Shown piece after piece: positions 1 to 5,507 of a DNA stretch of 5,998 nt; positions within the stretch are counted from its first letter, which is position 1, and every line of letters starts with the position of its first letter. The stretch is from Chitinophagaceae bacterium (lineage in GTDB: Bacteria; Bacteroidota; Bacteroidia; Chitinophagales; Chitinophagaceae): assembly GCA_023251285.1 (NCBI GenBank), contig JAHEZB010000160.1:1-5998 (forward strand), read 5' to 3'. A program made the translations under genes and the position numbers. The notes under the pieces are model-generated. The model saw only the letters and a list, made by a program, of their open reading frames with translations. It did not search any database and was not told the origin of the DNA.

Positions 1-263
1 GGAAACTATTATATTGAATAAATCCCCAGGAGATGATTTAAATGGATAAAGTGGCTTCCGCCATGGTTCGTGTCTCACGAACCACCTATGGCAATGCCCT
101 TAGAACCTTCGTTGCGCACCAGAACCGTCATTGTAAGGCGCAAACTAAATCTTCCGGTTAGAAAAATGCCCCTGTCGCCGTGGCAATCTCCTCTTCCGCC
201 ATGGTTCGTGTCTCACGAACCACCATCATTGTTATTAGGCAACCTCCCCCATCTTTTTAAACC
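1..263. repeat. Tandem repeat unit 1 (263 bp) with two hairpins
   Basis: First full copy of a non-coding tandem repeat; the next copy begins at 264 with the same GGAAACTATT. The unit holds two copies of a perfect 9-bp hairpin (arms TGGTTCGTG and CACGAACCA around TCT) at 64-84 and 202-222. The first copy has an extra 4-bp outer pairing, GCCA at 60-63 with TGGC at 89-92. Two more inverted pairs are present: TTGCGC 112-117 with GCGCAA 138-143, and TTCCGGTT 152-159 with AACCGGAA 260-267, the latter enclosing the second hairpin and straddling the junction with unit 2. An 80-codon GTG-started frame runs through the unit but is repeat-derived and not credible as a gene. The window begins at the unit boundary, so more copies may lie to the left. 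Function unknown. Confidence 0.95.
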
Positions 264-529
264 GGAAACTATTATATTGAATAAATCCCCAGGAAATGAT
301 TTAAATGGATAAAGTGGCCTCCGCCATGGTTCGTGTCTCACGAACCACCTATGGCAATGCCCTTAGAACCTTCGTTGCGCACCAGAACCGTCATTGTAAG
401 GCGCAAAACTAAATCTTCCGGTTAGAAAAATGCCCCTGTCGCCGTGGCAATCTCCTCTTCCGCCATGGTTCGTGTCTCACGAACCACCATCATTGTTATT
501 AGGCAACCTCGCCCCTATCTTTTTAAACC
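264..529. repeat. Tandem repeat unit 2 (266 bp) with two hairpins
   Basis: Second full copy, nearly identical to unit 1. Visible differences are AGGAAATG for AGGAGATG, GGCCTCC for GGCTTCC, one extra A in GCGCAAAAC, and a 2-bp longer C-rich stretch near the end. Hairpins with the same 9-bp arms lie at 327-347 and 466-486. The long-range pair TTCCGGTT 416-423 with AACCGGAA 526-533 is preserved. The small indels are not multiples of three, which argues against protein coding. The hairpin arms themselves are unchanged between copies. Confidence 0.95.
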
Positions 530-680
530 GGAAACTATTATATTGAATAAATCCCCAGGAAATGATTTAAATGGATAAAGTGGCCTCCGCCATGGTTCGT
601 GTCTCACGAACCACCTATGGCATGCCCTTAGAACCTTCGTTGCGCACCAGAACCGCCCCTGTCGCGGTGGCAATCTCCTC
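530..680. repeat. Truncated and internally deleted repeat unit 3
   Basis: Third copy, beginning with the same GGAAACTATT. It carries one 9-bp hairpin at 593-613. About 42 bp present in units 1 and 2 are missing between the AGAACC and GCCCCTGTCGC segments (near 654-656), which removes the GCGCAA arm and the TTCCGGTT arm. One A is also lost (GGCATGCC for GGCAATGCC). Similarity to the unit stops after CAATCTCCTC at about 680, before the position of the second hairpin. This is the right-hand end of the array and abuts the AT-rich leader of the operon. Confidence 0.9.
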
Positions 681-868
681 CTCGATAGAAGGACAATCCC
701 TTCAGAAATCTCATTGTCTTTTGGGTAACATATAAACCCTTTATTTTACAAAATCACGACATCTTATTAAAAAATAGTTTCAAGTTGTCAATCCATTTAT
801 TATATATTTGATTAATAATTTTTCCAAATTCGTTTTGTTATCCGTATCGATTTTTTATATTTTATATC
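681..868. other. AT-rich intergenic leader upstream of the operon
   Basis: No credible gene is seen in these 188 bp. The segment is far more AT-rich than the repeats to its left or the gene to its right. It contains a candidate Bacteroidota promoter around 778-810, and no Shine-Dalgarno-like purine run precedes the ATG at 869. No recognisable riboswitch was seen; a ThDP (THI-box) element was considered because the first gene uses that cofactor, but no characteristic conserved segments were spotted. Confidence 0.6.
778..810 (+). promoter_or_regulatory. Candidate Bacteroidota sigma-ABfr-type promoter
   Basis: TATATTTG at 803-810 matches the TAnnTTTG -7 consensus of Bacteroidota housekeeping promoters exactly. 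Possible -33 elements are TTTC at 778-781 (21 bp spacing) or TTG at 785-787 (15 bp, rather short). Transcription would start near 816-818 and leave a 5' UTR of roughly 50 nt before the ATG at 869. It would drive the whole three-gene operon, since no comparable element appears in the short later spacers. Such motifs arise easily by chance in AT-rich DNA. Confidence 0.4.
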
Positions 869-2695
869 ATGAAATCGAAAAACAAAAATGTGGATTTGAG
901 TGGCACGCTTAATAGTGCACCAAAACCTACTACAGTCGGTGACTTACTTATACATTATTTAAAAATAGAGGGGGTAAAACATATCTTCGGAATTCCCGGA
1001 GGTGGTTTGTTGAACCTGCTTGCTAATTTTAAAGACAACGACCAATCCATTAAATATTTTATTTGCCGTCACGAAACAGGAGCGACTTATATCGCTGATG
1101 GTTATTTCCGGGCTACCGGAAAAATAGGTGTTGTTGCAGTTACTACCGGGCCGGGCGCCACAAATTCATTAACGGGAGTAATGAATGCCCAGGCAGATGG
1201 TTCTGCACTCATGCTAATAAGTGGTGAAGTAAGCCAGCAGTTTTATGGTGAAGGTTATTTGCAGGAAGGAATAGATTCGTCACTCAACTTAAATGGTGTA
1301 TTTGAGGATTCTACCGGGTTTAGTTGTGTAATTGATAGTGGCTTTGAAGCAAATACCCTTATTAAACAGGCATTCCGTAGTGCGTTGTCTCTGCCCAGGC
1401 AGGCAGTTCATGTCAGCATTCCGGTAAACGTTTCGGTTGAAGCAGTGGTGGCATCGGCCATGGCGAAAGAAAGCAGTCAATACCGCTGTGACGACAAAGG
1501 CGCCCCGATTGATGAAGCTACAAAAGCAATAACCGCCATTCTTTCTTGCAAACGGCCCTTATTATTCCTCGGCAATGGATGCAGGGAAGCCTTGCGCAAT
1601 AAAGAAACCTATTCTAAATTATTAAGTTTTGTGGAAACTTATGGTATCCCTGTAATTACTACTGCAGATGGCAAGGGTGTATTTCCTGAATCTCATGAAC
1701 TGTCAATGCGTGTTTACGGAATTGCAGGCTGTATGTGGCCTTACGATTATATGAATTCCTCTTCCTACGATGGTATTATGGTTATCGGATCATCATTAGG
1801 GTCGCTTTCTACAAATACCTGGTTGCCACTCCTTGTCCCCAAAGTTAAAAACGCACCGTTTATCCAGGTTGATATTAATCAGAAGGTCATTGGCCGTTCG
1901 TTTGAAATAACTCATGGCATAGTAAGCGAAGCAGGAGCATTTATCAATGATTTGGGAAATTTAATGCATAAGTTTCCGCCCGATAAAAAAATGGTAGTAG
2001 AAAGAAAGCGGGAAATTGCCACGATTAAAAAGAAATCGCCTTTCGTGGATCCGAAAGCGTATAATTCAACTTCTGGCCCAATTGAGCCTGCCGCAATGAT
2101 GCGGGTTATTCAAAAATCATTGCCTCCGAAATCGAAGATATTTATTGACGCCGGAAATTGTGTAGGATGGTCGATACATTATCTTTCAGTTGATTCCCCC
2201 GCTGAAATATTCACCTCTCTGTCGATGGGACCAATGGGTTTTGGCGTAGCTGCTGTCATAGGCGCTAAAATAGGTTGCCCGGATGAAACCTGCATTGGCA
2301 TCGTTGGTGATGCTGCTTTCATGATGTACGGCAGTGAAATATCTACCGCCAAACAGTATAACGTAGGCGCTATCTGGATCGTGTTATATGACAATAATCT
2401 AAGTATGGTGAGCCAGGGTATGGATCATTTTAAACCTGATTCAAAAGATCCTTCCGTATGGCATAACCTATACGAATTGGGAAATCCGGATCTTGCAAAA
2501 TTTGCTGAAAGTCTTGGAGCTGAGACCTATACCATTAATAAGCCGGCAGAACTTGAAAAAATTATGCCGACGGTTTTAAAACACGCCAATACCGATCATT
2601 TACCACAGGTGATTATCGCGAACATAAATTCTAAATCAGTACCGCCTTATTACAATCCGATTTATAGCCCTGGTCCTCCTCCTTCGAAAAAATGA
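869..2695 (+). CDS. ThDP-dependent acetolactate synthase-like enzyme (possible acyloin synthase or 2-keto acid decarboxylase)
   Basis: This 608-residue protein has the three-domain layout of the acetolactate synthase/pyruvate decarboxylase superfamily: an N-terminal pyrimidine-binding domain (about 22-190), a middle domain (about 215-360) and a C-terminal pyrophosphate-binding domain (about 405-585). The cofactor-activating glutamate is E69 in RHETGA, followed by ADGYFRATGK and TTGPGATN. The Mg-ThDP motif runs from G480-D481 to N509-N510 with normal spacing, and GPMGFG lies at 454-459. These enzymes decarboxylate a 2-keto acid and use the resulting carbanion. Anabolic IlvB is not favoured, because there is no ilvN, ilvC or ilvD nearby and the neighbours are an amino-acid oxidase and a FabH-like protein. 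Coupling of a keto acid to a second carbonyl or acyl donor is inferred. The last 20 residues form an unusual Pro/Tyr-rich tail. No signal peptide is seen, so it is probably cytosolic. It is the first gene of the operon. The superfamily is secure; the substrate is unknown. Confidence 0.9.
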   Translation: MKSKNKNVDLSGTLNSAPKPTTVGDLLIHYLKIEGVKHIFGIPGGGLLNLLANFKDNDQSIKYFICRHETGATYIADGYFRATGKIGVVAVTTGPGATNSLTGVMNAQADGSALMLISGEVSQQFYGEGYLQEGIDSSLNLNGVFEDSTGFSCVIDSGFEANTLIKQAFRSALSLPRQAVHVSIPVNVSVEAVVASAMAKESSQYRCDDKGAPIDEATKAITAILSCKRPLLFLGNGCREALRNKETYSKLLSFVETYGIPVITTADGKGVFPESHELSMRVYGIAGCMWPYDYMNSSSYDGIMVIGSSLGSLSTNTWLPLLVPKVKNAPFIQVDINQKVIGRSFEITHGIVSEAGAFINDLGNLMHKFPPDKKMVVERKREIATIKKKSPFVDPKAYNSTSGPIEPAAMMRVIQKSLPPKSKIFIDAGNCVGWSIHYLSVDSPAEIFTSLSMGPMGFGVAAVIGAKIGCPDETCIGIVGDAAFMMYGSEISTAKQYNVGAIWIVLYDNNLSMVSQGMDHFKPDSKDPSVWHNLYELGNPDLAKFAESLGAETYTINKPAELEKIMPTVLKHANTDHLPQVIIANINSKSVPPYYNPIYSPGPPPSKK

Positions 2696-2746
2696 TCAAC
2701 AAGAAATGAATGCTAAATTTTTTTTATTACATTAAAAAACCAAAAA

Positions 2747-4474
2747 ATGAAAAAAGGGGTTTCTGACTATGATATAGCCGTTATTGGAGGCGGTATAGCA
2801 GGTATTTACACAGCATGGAGATTAGCAATGGCAGACATAGAAGATCCAGGCATTTTAAAAAAATGGAAGAAGCAGGACAAACTACGCATAGCGGTTTTTG
2901 AAGGCAGTGACCGGATTGGAGGCCGGTTACTTTCTGCTACGCCACCAAATTTTAGCTCACCCATGAATTGTGAGATTGGAGGGATGCGTTTCGTTTCTAC
3001 TCAAAAATATATTTCGTCACTGGTGGTAGACAAATTAAAAATTAAACATCCTGAGCAGAAAGTTGGTGAACCAATTAATGTAATTTACATGAGACGCAAA
3101 TTGTTGCGCAGTTTTCAGTTGTGTGATCCGGATGCACTTCCCTATGATATTACTGAAGAAGAAAGATTGGTTTTAAAAAGCGGTGGTGCTACTGCTGACA
3201 ATTTTCTCGGCTGGGCTGTATTGAAGCTGATCCCCGGGGTAGCCGGACTGTCAGGAGAACAACTTACAAAGTATTTACAGACAGTGGTTATTGATAGCGT
3301 CCCTCTTTATAAACATGGATTTTGGGACCTCGTTTCTAAAGTGCTCAGCCAGGAGGCATATACCATAGCTATAAAAGCGGTAGGTTATGATGTACTTGGG
3401 TCTAATACCAACGCAGTGAACTGTATATCGGAATATTTTGATTTTACACCGGAGGCAAAGTTCTATCTCATAGACGGAGGTTATGATGTAGTGCCCTGGA
3501 CATTACAAAAGCAGCTTGAAGAGGCAGGCGGCAAGGTAATAACCCGGAAATGGTTGGAGAAGTTCGATGAAGTACAGTTGGAAGATAATTCCAAAGGTGT
3601 GGAGATGTATTTTTACAAACAGGATAAACCTGTCAATGTTGCAGCTATAGTTCTCGCAATGCCACCCCGTTCTCTCGAATTACTTGAGCCGGTTGGGCCG
3701 GTAATGAATCCGGCACTCGCGCCGAAATTGCGTTGGATGATGAATTCCGTATCCCGCATTGGCCTTTTCAAAATGATTCTCGTGTATGATCAACCCTGGT
3801 GGGAAAAGAAAGCTTATGTTTCCAGTGGGAGGTCTTTAACAGACTTACCGGTTCGACAGCTTTTTTATTGGGGAGTAGAAGTTGATAGTAAAACAGGCAA
3901 TAAAGGCAAAAGTGTGCTCATGGCTTACAATGATTTGGAAAGCAGCATTTTTTGGAGTGGTTTCAGAACTGCACCTCTTGGGCCTGATGAGGATAAAGAA
4001 TCTGATAGAATCGAACATCCTTCGCATAGGTTGTATCACAAAAACGCGGTGATGTTTCCCCGGAAAAAAGAAATAGCTAAGGAAGCTTCCGGTTCATCCC
4101 ACGATCAGTGGTTACCGCTTAAAAGAAAGAACTGGGATACCCATCCGGCACCAAAAAGAATGGTAGAAGAAATGCACAAACAGATTATGGAAATGCATGG
4201 AGTAATAGAGGCGCCTGCACCTATTGATGCGGCGTTTAAATATTGGGGTGATGACCCTTATGGCGCTGCAGTTCACTTCTGGAATACCGGCTACAAATCA
4301 TGGGAAATTATGCCCGCCATTACTAAACCGGTAAATGATTTTCCATGTTTCATTTGCGGAGAAGCTTGGTCTGAAAATCAGACATGGGCGGAAGGATCAT
4401 TGCAAACTTCAGAAATTGTTTTGAAGCATTTCGGATTATCTGAACCTGATTGGATACCTAAAAAAACTAAATAA
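2747..4474 (+). CDS. FAD-dependent L-amino-acid oxidase-like flavoenzyme (amine oxidase superfamily)
   Basis: This 575-residue flavoprotein belongs to the monoamine/L-amino-acid oxidase family. The N-terminal Rossmann motif is GGGIAG at 14-19, with acidic E52 at the end of the second strand (FEGSDRIGGR, 51-60). CEIGGMRF at 75-82 matches the segment that in L-amino-acid oxidases carries the Arg binding the substrate carboxylate, here R81. The C-terminal flavin motif is GEAWSENQTWAEGSL (538-552), close to that of bacterial phenylalanine oxidase and fungal lysine oxidase types. The expected reaction is oxidative deamination of an L-amino acid to the 2-keto acid with release of ammonia and H2O2; a tryptophan 2-monooxygenase-like reaction is the main alternative. 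A charged stretch at about 411-470 makes it longer than many relatives. There is no signal peptide. It lies 51 bp after the ThDP gene behind an A-rich leader, with no Shine-Dalgarno. A role supplying the keto acid to the ThDP enzyme is inferred. Confidence 0.85.
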   Translation: MKKGVSDYDIAVIGGGIAGIYTAWRLAMADIEDPGILKKWKKQDKLRIAVFEGSDRIGGRLLSATPPNFSSPMNCEIGGMRFVSTQKYISSLVVDKLKIKHPEQKVGEPINVIYMRRKLLRSFQLCDPDALPYDITEEERLVLKSGGATADNFLGWAVLKLIPGVAGLSGEQLTKYLQTVVIDSVPLYKHGFWDLVSKVLSQEAYTIAIKAVGYDVLGSNTNAVNCISEYFDFTPEAKFYLIDGGYDVVPWTLQKQLEEAGGKVITRKWLEKFDEVQLEDNSKGVEMYFYKQDKPVNVAAIVLAMPPRSLELLEPVGPVMNPALAPKLRWMMNSVSRIGLFKMILVYDQPWWEKKAYVSSGRSLTDLPVRQLFYWGVEVDSKTGNKGKSVLMAYNDLESSIFWSGFRTAPLGPDEDKESDRIEHPSHRLYHKNAVMFPRKKEIAKEASGSSHDQWLPLKRKNWDTHPAPKRMVEEMHKQIMEMHGVIEAPAPIDAAFKYWGDDPYGAAVHFWNTGYKSWEIMPAITKPVNDFPCFICGEAWSENQTWAEGSLQTSEIVLKHFGLSEPDWIPKKTK

Positions 4475-4475
4475 A

Positions 4476-5480
4476 ATGGCCGCATTAGAACCCCGGATTA
4501 TTGGTACAGGATGGCATCTTCCAAATAAGATACGTCTTAATAGTGATCCTGTTTTTTCATGGCTAAAAAAGCACGATCCGGATTGGGAAAAAATGTTTGA
4601 TGGTTATGAAAAGCGGCATGTATTGAGTGACCAGGAAGATTTGATCGACATCATGGTGCCGGCCGCCCAAAAGGCTTTGAAGAGTTCCGGGAAGAAAGCT
4701 TCAGATATTGATATCCTTATTGGCTGTGGTTCAATAAGCACCTATTTTCAACCCAATGTTTTATCTGAAGTACATCAAAAATTAGGATTACCTGCCCGTA
4801 CCTGGGTTATTCCGGTAGGAGATGATTATTCAAATTTTGCATCCAGTTTACTGATTGCTAACGCGCTTATAAAAAGCAACCACGCTAAAAATATATTAAT
4901 TTGTATCGGGGGAAACTGGACACGGAATGTTGACTACCACACTCCTCAATCTATCAGTGCGGCTGACGGCGCCGGTGCAGCTTTGGTATCGATGAGCGCT
5001 CACAAATCGTATTGGTATGTCGTTGATCAATGTACGGTAACAGATTCATCTTATTATGGCAGTATGTTCACTGATGGTGTACCCTTAAAAGCAAAACTGC
5101 CCATCCAGGGATACAATACGGTATATTCCCCTCACTTTTTTCAGATCACACCAGAAGGTCAGAAAGGATTTGGAGCTTTCGGAGAAATAACGGCGCTTAC
5201 GGCAGTAACCCAACTTTTAAAAAAGAACAAGCTTACCGGCTCAGATATTTCCTTTATGCCTCATCAGACATCGGCTATTCTAATTGATTATTGGGTAAAA
5301 AATTTAGTTCCGGCCCAGGTTTTATCAACCATCAAAGAAATTGCCAATGTAACTGTTGCAACCGAGGCCATAAATCTGGCCTGGTTTGAAGAGAAAAACA
5401 GGATAGAAAAAGATTCCCTCGTAATGCTTGCATTAGGCCCTGATATGCATGCAAATGCCATGTTGCTGAGAAGGGATTGA
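4476..5480 (+). CDS. FabH-like (KAS III fold) protein lacking the catalytic cysteine
   Basis: This 334-residue protein has the thiolase fold of 3-oxoacyl-ACP synthase III, at near-normal length (FabH is about 317). Recognisable landmarks are RIIGTGWHLPN (7-17), YEKRHV (44-49), ADGAGAA (163-169), MPHQ with H263, IAN with N291, and a C-terminal MLLRR. H263 and N291 match E. coli FabH His244 and Asn274. An ungapped manual alignment through KSNHAKNILICIGG places Tyr118 (codon TAT, 4827-4829) exactly where the nucleophilic Cys112 should be. FabH GGG 305-307 corresponds to G321-P322-D323, so an oxyanion-hole element is changed too. Ordinary decarboxylative condensation is therefore unlikely. It may be an acyltransferase-like enzyme, a partner subunit (compare PqsB in PqsBC) or a catalytically inactive protein. 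It starts 1 bp after the oxidase stop, suggesting translational coupling. The fold is secure; the function is unknown. Confidence 0.88.
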   Translation: MAALEPRIIGTGWHLPNKIRLNSDPVFSWLKKHDPDWEKMFDGYEKRHVLSDQEDLIDIMVPAAQKALKSSGKKASDIDILIGCGSISTYFQPNVLSEVHQKLGLPARTWVIPVGDDYSNFASSLLIANALIKSNHAKNILICIGGNWTRNVDYHTPQSISAADGAGAALVSMSAHKSYWYVVDQCTVTDSSYYGSMFTDGVPLKAKLPIQGYNTVYSPHFFQITPEGQKGFGAFGEITALTAVTQLLKKNKLTGSDISFMPHQTSAILIDYWVKNLVPAQVLSTIKEIANVTVATEAINLAWFEEKNRIEKDSLVMLALGPDMHANAMLLRRD

Positions 5481-5491
5481 TATTATTCTAA

Positions 5492-5507
5492 GAAAATATT
5501 GTTTTTC
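5492..5507. terminator. Weak possible bidirectional terminator between convergent genes
   Basis: A short inverted repeat, GAAAA (5492-5496) with TTTTC (5503-5507) around a 6-nt loop, lies in the 25-bp gap between the convergent genes and overlaps the stop codon of the minus-strand gene. The stem is only 5 bp and almost wholly A-T, so it would be weak. The position is right for a terminator serving both strands, but the structure alone is not convincing. Confidence 0.22.

Noticed and set aside
70..312. An 80-codon GTG-started open frame on the plus strand inside the repeats
   Set aside because: It starts inside a hairpin, spans a repeat junction, and the next copy has frame-breaking indels. 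The peptide is only a translation of the repeat.
1..680. CRISPR array
   Set aside because: The whole 263-266 bp unit is conserved, with no unique spacers between short repeats, and no cas genes are present.
1..680. Integron attC or cassette array
   Set aside because: The hairpins lack the GTTRRRY core-site pairs and there are no cassette genes between the repeats.
1289..1480. Minus-strand open frame of 63 codons
   Set aside because: It lies wholly within the ThDP enzyme gene on the opposite strand and shows no recognisable features.
2179..2394. Minus-strand open frame of 71 codons
   Set aside because: It is antisense to the conserved ThDP-binding region, whose coding is certain.
869..2695. 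Housekeeping acetolactate synthase large subunit (ilvB)
   Set aside because: It shares the fold and cofactor motifs, but no ilvN, ilvC, ilvD or leu genes are adjacent and the neighbours suggest specialised metabolism. It cannot be fully excluded without a phylogeny.
2706..2735. Nine-residue mini-ORF in the spacer between the ThDP and oxidase genes
   Set aside because: It is too short to judge, A/T-driven, and has no leader-peptide signature such as runs of one regulatory amino acid.
2718..2739. T-run and A-run that could pair as a 7-bp hairpin in the same spacer
   Set aside because: The stem is made only of A-T pairs and is not followed by a T-tract. It fits the normal AT-rich leader composition better than a terminator or attenuator.
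3845..4039. Minus-strand open frame of 64 codons
   Set aside because: It is antisense to the oxidase gene and shows no independent coding evidence.
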